Shown here: positions 36,895-49,262 of the stretch, in pieces | Layout: each line of letters opens with the position of its first letter | How positions within the stretch are numbered: the first letter of the stretch is position 1 | From: Blastochloris viridis | GTDB lineage: Bacteria > Pseudomonadota > Alphaproteobacteria > Rhizobiales > Xanthobacteraceae | DNA: 64,000 bases | Assembly: GCF_001402875.1 (NCBI RefSeq) | Contig: NZ_CP012946.1 | Span: 908,001 to 972,000, forward strand | Direction: 5' to 3' | Position numbers and translations under genes: made by a program | The notes under the pieces: model-generated | The model's database searches: none | The model's input: the letters and a program-made list of their open reading frames with translations, nothing else | What the model was told of the DNA's origin: nothing

Positions 36895-37782
36895 TCAGAA
36901 ATTCCAGCGGCTGGCCTTGGAGACCAGGAAGTCGCGGAAGGCCTGGACGCGGGCGACCGACTTCAGCTCCTGCGGATAGACGAAATAGGCGTCGAGGCCA
37001 GGCGAGTTGTCGGGGAACAGCTGGATCAGCCCGGCGCTGTCGTCGACCATGTAGTCCGGCAGCATGCCGATGCCGAGGCCGCGCTCGACCGCCTGCTTCA
37101 GCGCCAGGATGTTGTTGACCCGGATCCAGGAGCGGCGCGGCTCGCGGCCCTCGCGGCCGGCGCTTTCCAGCCAGTTGGAGTTCTGCAGATAGCTCGGCAC
37201 CGCGCCGCCGAACGAGATCAGGCGGTGGCGGTCGAGGTCGTCGAAGGTGCGCGGCTGGCTGTGGTGCTTGAGGTAGTCCGGGCTGGCGTAGGCGTGGAAA
37301 TGCACGGTGAACAGCTTGCGCTGCACCAGATCGGCCTGCACCGGCTGGCGCATCCGCAGCGCGACATCGGCCTCGCGCATGGCGAGGTCGAGCTCCTCGT
37401 CGGTGAAAATCAGCGTCAGGCGGATGTCGGGATACTTTTCGCCGAACTCGCCGAGCCGCGGCGTCAGCCAATGGGTGCCGAGCCCGACCGTGGTGGTGAC
37501 CTTCAGTTCGCCGTTGGGGCGGTCGCGGCTGTCGGTCAGCTCGCTGCGCGCCGCCTCCAGCTTGACGAACACGTCGTGGGCGGTGCGGAACAGCAGCTCG
37601 CCCTGCTCGGTGAGGATCAGGCCGCGGGCGTGGCGATGGAACAACGGAACGTGCAGCTCCTGCTCCAACGCTGAGACCTGCCGGCTGACCGCCGACTGCG
37701 ACAGCCCGAGCGCCTCGCCGGCATGGGTGAACGACCCGGCCTCGGCGGCCGCGTGGAATATCTTCAGTTTGTCCCAGTCCAT
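36895..37782 (-). CDS. LysR-family transcriptional regulator
   Basis: The protein is 295 residues. The N-terminal winged helix-turn-helix has MDWDKLKIFHAAAEAGSFTHAGEALGLSQSAVSRQVSALEQEL. The C-terminal periplasmic-binding-like effector domain includes LKVTTTVGLGTHWLTPRL, ADVALRMR and GIGMLPDYMV. The first in-frame ATG is at 37836, but the ATG at 37782 gives the standard LysR N-terminus. It follows trxB on the same strand with a 246-bp gap that contains a 21-bp palindrome about 80 bp upstream, a likely autoregulatory site. The target and effector are unknown. Confidence 0.9.
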   Translation of the reverse strand: MDWDKLKIFHAAAEAGSFTHAGEALGLSQSAVSRQVSALEQELHVPLFHRHARGLILTEQGELLFRTAHDVFVKLEAARSELTDSRDRPNGELKVTTTVGLGTHWLTPRLGEFGEKYPDIRLTLIFTDEELDLAMREADVALRMRQPVQADLVQRKLFTVHFHAYASPDYLKHHSQPRTFDDLDRHRLISFGGAVPSYLQNSNWLESAGREGREPRRSWIRVNNILALKQAVERGLGIGMLPDYMVDDSAGLIQLFPDNSPGLDAYFVYPQELKSVARVQAFRDFLVSKASRWNF

Positions 37783-37862
37783 TGTCGCGGCCCCAGCCCG
37801 CGCGGCGCTGTGTGGCCGCAAGGAAGACTGCGGCATGCCGTGATCGCCCGCTTGGCGGCATA

Positions 37863-37883
37863 GCTTTGCATAATACGCAAAGC
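37863..37883. promoter_or_regulatory. 21-bp palindrome upstream of the lysR-type gene
   Basis: GCTTTGC-N7-GCAAAGC, with the AT-rich centre ATAATAC, lies 81 bp upstream of the regulator's start. It fits the interrupted-dyad form of LysR recognition sites. Regulation is inferred. Confidence 0.55.
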
Positions 37884-38028
37884 CGCAAAAGTGGGATGCA
37901 AAATTGTGGCTTGACCGATCGCAGAGTGTGATCGCGGAAATCAGACGGCCAGATCTGGCGCCGCAGGGCGCCGCGGCCCGCCAGCCAACCCGTTCGGGCA
38001 GAACGCTTTTTCCGGCGTTGCCGGCCGG

Positions 38029-38991
38029 CTATTCCGCCGCCGCTGCCGCGGGCGCGTCCTCGGCGGCGAGGAAGCGTTCGACCTCCAGCGCCGCCATGCA
38101 GCCCATGCCGGCGGCGGTCACCGCCTGGCGGTAGAGATCGTCGGTGACGTCGCCGGCGGCGAACACACCGGGCACGCTGGTGGCGGTGGAGTAGGGCGCC
38201 ACCCACAGATAGCCGTTCGGCTTGATCTTGAGCTGGCCTTCGAACAGCGCGGTGGCGGGGGCGTGGCCGATCGCCACGAACAGCCCGTCGACCGGGCGGT
38301 CGTGGACCGCGCCGGTCCCGGCGTGGCGCAGCCGCACCGCGGCGACCTTGGGCGGCGAATCGCTGCCCAGGATGTCCTCGACCGTGTGGTTCCACACCAC
38401 CTCGACCTTGGGATTGGCGAACAGCCGCTCCTGCAGAATCTTCTCGGCGCGGAAGGCGTCGCGGCGGTGCACCACCGTCACCTTGGCGGCGAAGCGGGTG
38501 AGGAACAGCGCCTCCTCCACCGCGGAGTTGCCGCCGCCGACCACCATCACCTCCTTGCCGCGGAAGAAGAAGCCGTCGCAGGTGGCGCAGGCCGACACGC
38601 CGAAGCCGCGGAACGTCTCTTCCGCGGGCAGGCCGAGCCAGCGGGCTTGCGCGCCGGTGGCGATGATCAGGGCGTCGGCGAGGAAGACCTCGCCGGAATC
38701 GCAGGTCAGCCGGAACGGCCGGCACGAGAGATCGACGCTGGTGACGAGGTCGGTGACGATGCGGGTGCCGACGCGCTCGGCCTGGAGCTGCATCTGCTCC
38801 ATCAGCGCCGGACCCTGGATCGGCTCGGCAAAGCCGGGATAGTTCTCGACCTCGGTGGTGACGGTGAGCTGGCCGCCGGGCTGCATGCCCTGGATCAGGA
38901 TCGGCTGCAGCATCGCCCGCGCCGCGTAGATCGCGGCGGTGTAGCCGGCCGGCCCGGAGCCGATAATGACGAGCTTGGCGGGGGTGGTCAT
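38029..38991 (-). CDS. trxB: Thioredoxin-disulfide reductase
   Basis: The protein is 320 residues. The FAD-binding GSGPAGYTAAIYAARA, GGQLTVTTEVENYPGF, the redox-active CATC (Cys135/Cys138), the NADPH-binding GGGNSAVEEALFL and HRRDAFRAEKI, and the second FAD motif GVFAAGDVTDDLYRQAVTAAG are all intact. The enzyme reduces thioredoxin with NADPH. Its start overlaps the stop of the upstream ELM1-family gene by four bases (ATGA), so the two are co-translated. An Ala-rich tail ends the protein. Confidence 0.97.
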   Translation of the reverse strand: MTTPAKLVIIGSGPAGYTAAIYAARAMLQPILIQGMQPGGQLTVTTEVENYPGFAEPIQGPALMEQMQLQAERVGTRIVTDLVTSVDLSCRPFRLTCDSGEVFLADALIIATGAQARWLGLPAEETFRGFGVSACATCDGFFFRGKEVMVVGGGNSAVEEALFLTRFAAKVTVVHRRDAFRAEKILQERLFANPKVEVVWNHTVEDILGSDSPPKVAAVRLRHAGTGAVHDRPVDGLFVAIGHAPATALFEGQLKIKPNGYLWVAPYSTATSVPGVFAAGDVTDDLYRQAVTAAGMGCMAALEVERFLAAEDAPAAAAAE

Positions 38992-40055
38992 GCGGTCCTC
39001 GACGGTTCGGCGGCGGGCTCAGCGCTCTCAGCCGACTGTGGCGGCGAAATGGGGTCGGGCGAAGGCGGCGCCGGCGCGGGCGCCAGCGCGGCGCAGTGGT
39101 GGCGGTAGCGGCGGGCGATCTCGGCGGTGATCTCCGGCGTCGAATCGAGCGGGATGTAGCTGAAACGCTCCAGCACCCCGGTGAACGGCCGCACCGCGCC
39201 GTAGCGGATAAGGCCGTCGAGGAAACGGCGGATCTTGCGGCTGCCGCCGGACGGCTCGAACACCAGGACCGGCGCGCCGGTGGCGGCGGCCTCGCCGACC
39301 ATGTTGACCGAATCGGCGGTGACGACGACGGCGTCGGCCAGCGCCAGGAAGGCGGGGTAGGGGTTATCGCCGCTGCCGTCGAACAGCAGATGCGGCCACG
39401 GCGCCAAGGCGGCGCGGACGATGGCGACCAGCGATCTCGGCGTGCGCCGCGACACCGTCACCATCAGCGCGGCGCCCGCGCGCGCCAGCCGCTCGATCTG
39501 GCCGGCGAGCCGCGCCATGTCGGCGTCGGTGTAACGGTAATCCTTGCTCGGCCCGCCGATCAGCACCGCCACCCGCGGCGCCGGCAGCGCCGCGATCTGG
39601 GGCCGCGGCGCCGCGCGCTCGGCCGCCAGCACCGCGGCCGAGATGCGGTGCGGCGAGGTGAGGGTGGTCAGCACGTTGGCGCCGCGCAGGCGGTCGTGCG
39701 CCGGCACCCACAGCACGTCGGCGGCACTGGTGCCGGTGCGGGGGTCCTTGAGGATCACGGTGAAGGTGCGGCCGCCGGAGGCCTGCTTGATCGCCTTGAC
39801 ATAGGGCGCCGCTCTGCGGCCGGAGGCGATCACCATGTCGGGAAACGGCGGGGCGATCGGACTGCCCGGCCGGCCCGGCCGGTCGGCCGGCGGCACCTTG
39901 GCGAACGCGCCGAGCCACACCCAGGGCGGCCGTGGGGTGACGCGCTTGACCACCGGCTCGACGCCGAGCGCCGCGGCGATGCCAAGGCACTGGGTTTCGT
40001 CGCCGGCCTTGCCGTCGGTCAGCACCCACACCGTGGTTTCGGGAGGAAGGCACAT
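38988..40055 (-). CDS. ELM1-family (DUF1022) protein
   Basis: The protein is 355 residues. It starts MCLPPETTVWVLTDGKAGDETQCLGIAAALG, with GRRAAPYVKAIK, LIGGPSKDYRYTDADMARLAGQI and ALADAVVVTADSVNMVGEAAATGAPVLVFEP. This matches the family named after plant mitochondrial fission protein ELM1. The fold resembles nucleotide-sugar glycosyltransferases (GT-B), and the GGPS and EAAATGAPVLVFEP segments fit a donor-binding site. The bacterial role is unknown. It overlaps trxB by four bases. The ATG at 40055 was chosen to match the family start, and the longer frame has unrelated residues. Confidence 0.87.
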   Translation of the reverse strand: MCLPPETTVWVLTDGKAGDETQCLGIAAALGVEPVVKRVTPRPPWVWLGAFAKVPPADRPGRPGSPIAPPFPDMVIASGRRAAPYVKAIKQASGGRTFTVILKDPRTGTSAADVLWVPAHDRLRGANVLTTLTSPHRISAAVLAAERAAPRPQIAALPAPRVAVLIGGPSKDYRYTDADMARLAGQIERLARAGAALMVTVSRRTPRSLVAIVRAALAPWPHLLFDGSGDNPYPAFLALADAVVVTADSVNMVGEAAATGAPVLVFEPSGGSRKIRRFLDGLIRYGAVRPFTGVLERFSYIPLDSTPEITAEIARRYRHHCAALAPAPAPPSPDPISPPQSAESAEPAAEPSRTA

Positions 40056-40283
40056 GCTGACGGCCTTGCCGGATCGACGCCGGCTGCGCAAGGGGGGATT
40101 CGACGTTTCCGGCGGATTCGAAAAACCGGGGGATTCGCCGGCTGCCGCCGCCGGGTCCATCTTGCCGGGTGGCGCCGGCCCGCGCAATTTTCTTTCGCGG
40201 CCGGCGGCGCTCTGCTAAGAGCTGCGCCTTGGGTGGGAGATTCCCTGACCCCCCGGTCCGCGCTTCGCCGCAACGAGGTTTAT

Positions 40284-40769
40284 GTGCCGTCCCGACTCGA
40301 CACGATCGACCATAAGATTCTGGCAGAGCTGCAGGCGGACGGTCGAATGACGAATGTCGAGCTGGCGCGCCGGGTCGGCATCTCGGCGCCGCCATGCCTG
40401 CGCCGGGTGCGGTCGCTGGAGGAGGACGGCTTCATCCGCGGCTACCGCGCGCTGCTGTCGGAAAAGCTGCTCGGCTACGAGGTGGTGTGCTTCGCCATGG
40501 TGCACCTTGCCAGCCAGGCCGATTCCGACCTCAAGGCGTTCGAGGCCTTCGTGCGGACCTCGCCTGAGGTGCGCGAATGCTGGATGCTGTCGGGCGAGAT
40601 CGATTTTCTGCTGAAGTGCGTGGCGCCGGACCTTGCTACCTTCCAGGACTTCGTCGCCAAGCTGACGGCGGCGCCGGCGGTGAAGAACGTTAAGACGTCG
40701 CTGACGCTGCGCTGCTCCAAGGACGAAGCGCTGGTGCCGCTGGACGTGCCGCTGCCCGAGGAGGGGTGA
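40284..40769 (+). CDS. Lrp/AsnC-family transcriptional regulator
   Basis: The protein is 161 residues. The N-terminal helix-turn-helix has LDTIDHKILAELQADGRMTNVELARRVGISAPPCLRRVRSLEEDGFIRGY. A RAM/AsnC ligand-binding domain follows, with VVCFAMVHLAS, FVRTSPEVRECWMLSGEIDFLLKCVAPD and VKNVKTSLTL. The GTG start at 40284 has GAGG seven bases upstream. The gene is divergent from the ELM1-trxB operon (229 bp apart), so it may control that operon, but this is only inference from position. The amino-acid effector is unknown. Confidence 0.92.
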   Translation: MPSRLDTIDHKILAELQADGRMTNVELARRVGISAPPCLRRVRSLEEDGFIRGYRALLSEKLLGYEVVCFAMVHLASQADSDLKAFEAFVRTSPEVRECWMLSGEIDFLLKCVAPDLATFQDFVAKLTAAPAVKNVKTSLTLRCSKDEALVPLDVPLPEEG

Positions 40770-40780
40770 AGCGGCAGGCG

Positions 40781-40967
40781 GTCGTCCCCGGCGAGCGCAC
40801 CTTCTGGTGCGTGAGGGAAGGGACCCACCCTTGATGTGCGGCAGCCTGAACCGCTTCGGTCCGAAAGCCTGGGACGATGGAATGTCCTCAGGCTCAAGCA
40901 GCCTGGGGCCGTTGGTACCATGGGTCCCCTTCCCTCGCATCGCTTCGCGATGCTCGCCGGGGACGAC
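40781..40967. repeat. 187-bp element with long terminal inverted repeats
   Basis: The ends GTCGTCCCCGGCGAGC and GCTCGCCGGGGACGAC are exact complements. The inverted match extends, with internal variable hairpins, through GAGGGAAGGG near each end. There is no open frame of substance. It lies between the lrp gene and the hypothetical exported gene. A related right half is at 1557-1590. It resembles a MITE or REP-like repeat. Confidence 0.7.
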
Positions 40968-40981
40968 CGCCGCCGTTGGAA

Positions 40982-41500
40982 TCACACCTTCTTTGCCAGC
41001 CAGCCGGCGAAGTGGGAGGTGATATAGGCGATGCGGCGCTGCTCGTTGTCGGGCTGATACCACGCCCCGGCGCTGGAGGAGGGCACCGCCGACAACATCG
41101 GCACGCGGAGGATGGCGGTGCGGCTGCCGGCCGGCATCACCAGGGCCTCGCCTTCCAGATAGTCGGTGTCCACGGTTGCGCCGCCGCCGCCGCTACCGCC
41201 GCCGCCCTGGCCGGCATAGGAGGCCAGCGACAGTGCGGTGATGCGCACCAGCAGGGTCGGCGCCGAGCGCGCGCCGGTGATGCGGCCGGCGAAGGCCGCC
41301 GGCAGCTCCTGCTGAAGCAGGCGGCGGATCAGCTCGGCGTCGCGGCGGGCGCCGAGATTGGCCAGCGGCGCGGTGTCGACGGTGATGGCGCGGAAGGTGG
41401 CGGCGGACTGGGCGGCGGCAGGTGCCGCCGCCGCGACCAAGGCGCCGCCGACCGCCACCAGCGCAGCGCGGCGGGTGAGAGCATCAGCGATATCGGCCAT
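40982..41500 (-). CDS. Exported hypothetical protein
   Basis: The protein is 172 residues. An N-terminal signal contains a twin-arginine-like start (ALTRRAALVAVGGALVAAAAPAAAQ) but lacks the full Tat consensus. The mature part has FRAITVDTAPLANLGARRDAELIRRLLQQELPAAF, then a Gly-rich loop and LRVPMLSAVPSSSAGAWYQPDNEQRRIAYITSHFAGWL. I do not recognise a named family. It is 36 bp downstream of greA on the same strand and probably in the same transcript. Confidence 0.68.
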   Translation of the reverse strand: MADIADALTRRAALVAVGGALVAAAAPAAAQSAATFRAITVDTAPLANLGARRDAELIRRLLQQELPAAFAGRITGARSAPTLLVRITALSLASYAGQGGGGSGGGGATVDTDYLEGEALVMPAGSRTAILRVPMLSAVPSSSAGAWYQPDNEQRRIAYITSHFAGWLAKKV

Positions 41501-41536
41501 GGCGTCCTCCGGTCCTTTTCACTCCGCCCGCCGGCG

Positions 41537-42010
41537 TCAGCTCCAGCGGACCTCGATGATCTCGTAGCTTTTGGCGCCGCCCGGGGCGTTGACCTCGACC
41601 GAGGCGCCGACCTTCTTGCCCACCAGGGCGCGGGCCAGCGGCGAGGTGATCGAGATGCGGCCCTTCTTGGCGTCGGCTTCCTGCTCGCCGACGATCTGCC
41701 ACACCCTCTCTTCCTCGCTGTCCTCGTCGATCAGCTTGACGATGGCGCCGAACTTGACGACGTCGCCCGACAGCTTGGAGACGTCGATCACCTCGGCGCG
41801 CGAAATGATCGATTCCAGCTCGGCGATGCGGCCTTCATTGTGGCTCTGGGCTTCCTTGGCGGCATGGTACTCGGCGTTCTCCGACAAATCGCCGTGGGCC
41901 CGCGCCTCCGCGATGGCTTCGATGATCCGGGGCCGCTCCACAGTTTGACGGTGTTTCAGCTCCGCTTCGAGCTGGCTGAAACCCGCGGCCGTCATCGGAA
42001 CACGTTCCAT
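41537..42010 (-). CDS. greA: Transcription elongation factor GreA
   Basis: The protein is 157 residues. The N-terminal coiled coil carries [20 protein letters not shown] and the acidic tip [16 protein letters not shown], whose Asp and Glu residues reach into the RNA polymerase secondary channel to rescue backtracked complexes. The C-terminal FKBP-like domain includes [19 protein letters not shown]. The length is standard. GGGAGAGG precedes the ATG at 42010, so the longer open frame is not used. Confidence 0.96.
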   Translation of the reverse strand: MERVPMTAAGFSQLEAELKHRQTVERPRIIEAIAEARAHGDLSENAEYHAAKEAQSHNEGRIAELESIISRAEVIDVSKLSGDVVKFGAIVKLIDEDSEEERVWQIVGEQEADAKKGRISITSPLARALVGKKVGASVEVNAPGGAKSYEIIEVRWS

Positions 42011-42392
42011 CGGTTCCTCTCCCTTCCACCGCGCGACGGTGAGTCGGCGGCTTGAGAATACCAACATCGACCGGGCCACGTCTGCGGTGGCCACCGGTCG
42101 CTCTCAACGTCAGACGGGATCGAAGGTCGCTTCGAAATCCCGGTCCAGCCTCGCCAAATCCAGGTTTCAAGATGGAATTCGGGCGAGAGAAACGGACGAC
42201 CGGCCAGCGGCCGGCGCCCGAATCAGAAAGGTGCCGCGGCATGCGGCAGCCGGGCGCTTCGAGCTGGTAGCCTGGCGCCAAACCCGGTCTTGTCGCGGTT
42301 TCGCGCGCAAGACCGATCCCTGCAATTTTGACAACGCAATCACCGCTCCCGCGAGGGCTCGGCGCCGTCCGTCCGGCCCGCGCGGGTCCAGC
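42011..42392. other. Gap between carB and greA, 382 bp
   Basis: Both flanking genes point left, so this region holds the greA promoter and the carB 3' flank. No gene and no clear terminator were seen. Confidence 0.5.
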
Positions 42393-45848
<3,456 letters not shown>

Positions 45849-46022
45849 GGGCGAATGCTGTTGGCGCACACGAAAAAAGGGCTGCGCCTGTGGCGCGCCC
45901 CTCGTCAGCGGGCTATCAACCGCCCAGGAACGGCGGCAAGCCCCTCCTTAGACGAGATTTGCCGGGGAGGGAAGCCGGGGCGCGCGGTCGACAGCGTCGC
46001 GCCTAGCGGCTATGCCGGACAA

Positions 46023-46412
46023 ATGCTGGGACGGCTCCTTCGTCAGTTCATCGCCTTCGCCGGGGTCGGCGTGGTCGCCTCCATCGCCCATTATGCCGTG
46101 CTGGCGGTTCTGGTGGAGGGGGCGGCGGTAAGGGCAAGCCTGGCGGCGCTGGCCGGGTTCACGGTCGGCGGCATCGTGTCCTACCTGCTCAACCGCCGCT
46201 ACACCTTCGACAGCGCCCGCAGCCATGGCGCGGCGGTGCCGCGCTTCGCGCTGGTCGCGGCCGGGGCGTTTGTGCTGACCGGCCTGTTGATGGAGGCGTT
46301 TACCGCCCACTTCGGCCTGCATTGGCTGGTGGCGCAGGTGATCACCACCCTGATCGTCTTGATCTGGACGTTTGTCGGCAACCGGTTCTGGACCTTTCGC
46401 GACGCAATATGA
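46023..46412 (+). CDS. GtrA-family membrane protein
   Basis: The protein is 129 residues with four membrane helices. MLGRLLRQFIAFAGVGVVASIAHYAVLAVLVE, FTVGGIVSYLLNRRYTFDS and LIVLIWTFVGNRFWTF are GtrA signatures. Family members help flip or transfer undecaprenyl-linked sugars for surface polysaccharide modification. No glycosyltransferase partner (GtrB) is next to it. The ATG at 46023 fits the family start, although the ribosome-binding site is weak. Confidence 0.9.
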   Translation: MLGRLLRQFIAFAGVGVVASIAHYAVLAVLVEGAAVRASLAALAGFTVGGIVSYLLNRRYTFDSARSHGAAVPRFALVAAGAFVLTGLLMEAFTAHFGLHWLVAQVITTLIVLIWTFVGNRFWTFRDAI

Positions 46413-46538
46413 CGTTGCAAAATATCGGGTACCGCGGCTCGGAACGTCGCGACCGCGGTCGCTCGCGCGGTCTCGGTCATTCGGCGAACTGGCGGATGGG
46501 GGGCTCCCGGTTCGCGGCGTTGCCGCGCCCGGGAACGG

Positions 46539-47225
46539 CTACGCCCGCACCGCCGCGAATGCCATCCGCGCCGGGTTGTGGCCGAGATTGGCGATGCGCT
46601 CGGGGATGAAGCCGGCCGACCGCAGCATCTCCTGCATCTGTGCGTCCGAATAACGGGCGAGGCCGAGCGTGCGCCGCAGCTTGGGGTAGTTCGAGAACAG
46701 CGTGCGGGCGAGGCCGATGACGGCGGCGACGAAGAAGCCCTCCCGTGCGGCAAAACGCAGCAGCGCCACGGCGTCGGTCGCGGCCCGGTCCTCCGGCGGC
46801 AACACGTCCGCCACCACCAGCCGGCCGCCCGGCGCCAACTGCCGCTGCCACGCCGCGAGGCAGCCCTCGAACTCCGCCTGCGTCATGTACTGCGCCACCG
46901 AATTGGCGATGACGAGGTCGAGCGCGCCCTGCGGCAACGCCGCGACCTCGGCGGGCGTCAGAACGGCGATGTTCGCGACGCCGCGGGTGCGGGCGGCGAG
47001 GCGGCTGCGCACCGAGGCGGCGGCATCATAGAGATAGAGCCGGGCGCAGCCGGCAGCGACGCGCGGCGCGTCCAGCGCCTCGCCGCAGCCAAAATCGAGC
47101 ACGCGGCCGGGCGGGGCCGGCAGCAGCGTCCGGATATCGTCGGCGAGCCGGCGGTAATGCACCGCAAGGTGCCGCGAGCTGACAAAAATCGGGTTTGCCG
47201 CGTTCCAGTAATCGACCCAGCGCAT
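46539..47225 (-). CDS. Class I SAM-dependent methyltransferase
   Basis: The protein is 228 residues. It starts MRWVDYWNAANPIFVSSRHLAVHYRRLADDI. SAM motif I is RVLDFGCGEALD (about 41-52). LDLVIANSVAQYMTQAEFEGCLAAW (motif II/III region) and LAPGGRLVVADVLPPED follow, and the C-terminal half is typical of small-molecule methyltransferases. The long open frame reaching 48689 is antisense to the aldehyde dehydrogenase gene, so the ATG at 47225 is the supported start. The substrate is unknown. It converges with the gtrA-like gene. Confidence 0.88.
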   Translation of the reverse strand: MRWVDYWNAANPIFVSSRHLAVHYRRLADDIRTLLPAPPGRVLDFGCGEALDAPRVAAGCARLYLYDAAASVRSRLAARTRGVANIAVLTPAEVAALPQGALDLVIANSVAQYMTQAEFEGCLAAWQRQLAPGGRLVVADVLPPEDRAATDAVALLRFAAREGFFVAAVIGLARTLFSNYPKLRRTLGLARYSDAQMQEMLRSAGFIPERIANLGHNPARMAFAAVRA

Positions 47226-47360
47226 GAGCCATTCTAACCGCAGGTTGTCGCTTGGGCAATTTGCGAAAGCTTGGGCGCGGCGCCGCGTTGAACGCCGCCG
47301 CCGTCTATGCCACCACCAGCTGGGTTTCAGCGCACCGCGCGGTTTCGGGAAGGGCCGACC

Positions 47361-48794
47361 ATGCTGCACAAGAACTTCATCGCCGGCGACTGGGTCGAGG
47401 GCATCGCCGTCAACCGCAACGTCAACCCGTCCAACCTCGACGACGTGGTGGGCGAGTACGCCCGCGCCAGCGCCGCCCAGGCCAACGCCGCCATCGATGC
47501 CGCGTTCGCGGCGCTGGCAGGCTGGCGCAACGTCACCATCGAGCAGCGCAGCGACATGCTCGACCGCATCGGCAGCGAGATTTTGGCGCGCAAGGACGAA
47601 CTCGGCCGGCTGCTGTCGCGGGAGGAGGGCAAGCCGCTGGCCGACGGCATCGGCGAGGCGGTGCGTGCCGGCCGGGTGTTCAAGTTCTTCGCCGGCGAGG
47701 CGCTGCGCCCCGGCGGCGATCGCATCCCCTCGGTGCGGGCCGGCGTCGACGTCGAGATCACCCGCGAGCCGGAAGGCGTGGTCGGGCTGATCACGCCGTG
47801 GAATTTCCCCATTGCCATTCCGGCCTGGAAGATCGCGCCGGCGCTGGCGTTCGGCAACACCGTGGTGCTGAAGCCGGCCGATCTGGTGCCGGGCTCGGCC
47901 TGGGCGCTGGCCGAGATCATTTCGCGGGCCGGAGTGCCGGCCGGGGTGTTCAACCTGGTGATGGGGTCGGGCCGCGAGGTCGGCGATGCCATCGTGCAGT
48001 CGCCCAAGGTCCGGGCGGTGAGCTTCACCGGCTCGGTCGAGGTCGGCCGCAACATCGCCATCGACTGCGTCAGCCGCGGCAAGAAGGTGCAGCTCGAGAT
48101 GGGCGGCAAGAACCCCTTGATCGTGCTCGACGACGCCGATTTCGACCAGGCGGTGGCGGTGGCGCTCAACGGCGCGTTCTTCCAGTGCGGCCAGCGCTGC
48201 ACCGCCTCCTCGCGCCTGATCGTCACCGACGGCATTCACGACCGCTTCGTCGCCGCCTTGGCCGAGAAGGCCGCGGCGCTGAAGGTGGGCGATGCGCTTA
48301 GCCCCGGCACCGAGCTCGGCCCGGTGGTGTCGCAATCCCAGCTCGACCAGGATCTCGGCTATGTCGAGATTGCGCGGAGCGAGGGCGGCCGGGTGGTCAC
48401 CGGCGGCGAGCGCCTCAACCGCGAGACGGCGGGCTACTACATGTCGCCCGCCTTGATCACTGAGACCGACAACGCCATGCGCATCAACCGCGAGGAGGTG
48501 TTCGGGCCGGTGGCGTCGGTGATCCGCGTCAGGGATTACGAGGCGGCGGTCGAGGTCGCCAACGATACCGCGTTCGGGCTGTCGTCGGGCATCTGCACCA
48601 CCTCGCTGAAATACGCCTCCGACTTCAAGAAGCGCTCGGCGGCGGGCATGGTGCTGGTCAATCTGCCGACCGCCGGCATCGACTATCACGCCCCGTTCGG
48701 CGGCCGGAAGGGCTCGTCCTACGGCCCGCGCGAGCAGGGCGCCTATGCGCGGGAGTTCTACACCGCGGTGAAGGTGGCCTATACCCTAGCGTAA
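47361..48794 (+). CDS. NAD(P)-dependent aldehyde dehydrogenase
   Basis: The protein is 477 residues. GLITPWNFPIAIPAWK, VVLKPADLVP, SFTGSVEVGR, the general-base Glu246 in QLEMGGKNPL, the nucleophile Cys280 in CGQRCTASSR, EEVFGPVASVIRV and the C-terminal PFGGRKGSSYGPREQG are all present. The pattern is close to 2,5-dioxovalerate (alpha-ketoglutarate semialdehyde) dehydrogenases used in sugar-acid and hydroxyproline breakdown, but the assignment to a substrate is only suggested. AAGG precedes the ATG at 47361. It is divergent from the methyltransferase gene. Confidence 0.92.
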   Translation: MLHKNFIAGDWVEGIAVNRNVNPSNLDDVVGEYARASAAQANAAIDAAFAALAGWRNVTIEQRSDMLDRIGSEILARKDELGRLLSREEGKPLADGIGEAVRAGRVFKFFAGEALRPGGDRIPSVRAGVDVEITREPEGVVGLITPWNFPIAIPAWKIAPALAFGNTVVLKPADLVPGSAWALAEIISRAGVPAGVFNLVMGSGREVGDAIVQSPKVRAVSFTGSVEVGRNIAIDCVSRGKKVQLEMGGKNPLIVLDDADFDQAVAVALNGAFFQCGQRCTASSRLIVTDGIHDRFVAALAEKAAALKVGDALSPGTELGPVVSQSQLDQDLGYVEIARSEGGRVVTGGERLNRETAGYYMSPALITETDNAMRINREEVFGPVASVIRVRDYEAAVEVANDTAFGLSSGICTTSLKYASDFKKRSAAGMVLVNLPTAGIDYHAPFGGRKGSSYGPREQGAYAREFYTAVKVAYTLA

Positions 48795-48830
48795 GTGGGA
48801 CGGCCGGGAGCGACCGTGGCACGGTAAGGA

Positions 48831-49139
48831 TCAGCGCCGAAGGCCGACGCCGGCGATGCCGTCGACCGGCTCGGGTTCGGTGACGCTGGGGACGGTGGCC
48901 ACCGTCGCCGGATCGGCCGGGGTGCGGGCGACCGACTTCGGCGCCGGCTGGCTCGGCATGGTTTCGATGGGGGCCGGCCGCTCGGCGGTGTGGTGGCGGG
49001 CCGGCGGGCCGCCGATCGCGATCGCCACGCCAAGGCCGACGATCGCCACGCCCACGGCCAGCAGTCCATATTCGACGGTCGCGATCACGCGCCGCACCAG
49101 CGTGATCCGGCGCAGATTTCGTCTCAACGCGGTACTCAA
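48831..49139 (-). CDS. Small single-pass protein with Flp-pilin-like helix
   Basis: The protein is about 102 residues. An N-terminal basic stretch leads to RRVIATVEYGLLAVGVAIVGLGVAIAI, a hydrophobic helix opening with the EYGL motif seen in Flp/Fap pilins (E-Y plus hydrophobic helix). A Pro/Ala/Thr-rich tail follows. A TTG at 49139 has GGGAGG seven bases upstream and is chosen. A GTG at 49166 would add nine residues but overlaps that site. No prepilin peptidase or tad genes are adjacent, so pilin identity is only a resemblance. Confidence 0.55.
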   Translation of the reverse strand: MSTALRRNLRRITLVRRVIATVEYGLLAVGVAIVGLGVAIAIGGPPARHHTAERPAPIETMPSQPAPKSVARTPADPATVATVPSVTEPEPVDGIAGVGLRR

Positions 49140-49262
49140 CGCAACGCCTCCCGGTTTCGGGAACACAGTGGCCGAACGGCCGGTCCCAGTCTCGCGCCGG
49201 GAGGTGACTGCGGGGTTAACAAAGAGTGAGCAAGACCGCGCGGGTTTGACGCGGTTGCGGCG

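Noticed and set aside
47231..48689. N-terminal extension of the methyltransferase frame
   Set aside because: It is antisense to the aldehyde dehydrogenase gene. The family start is at 47225.
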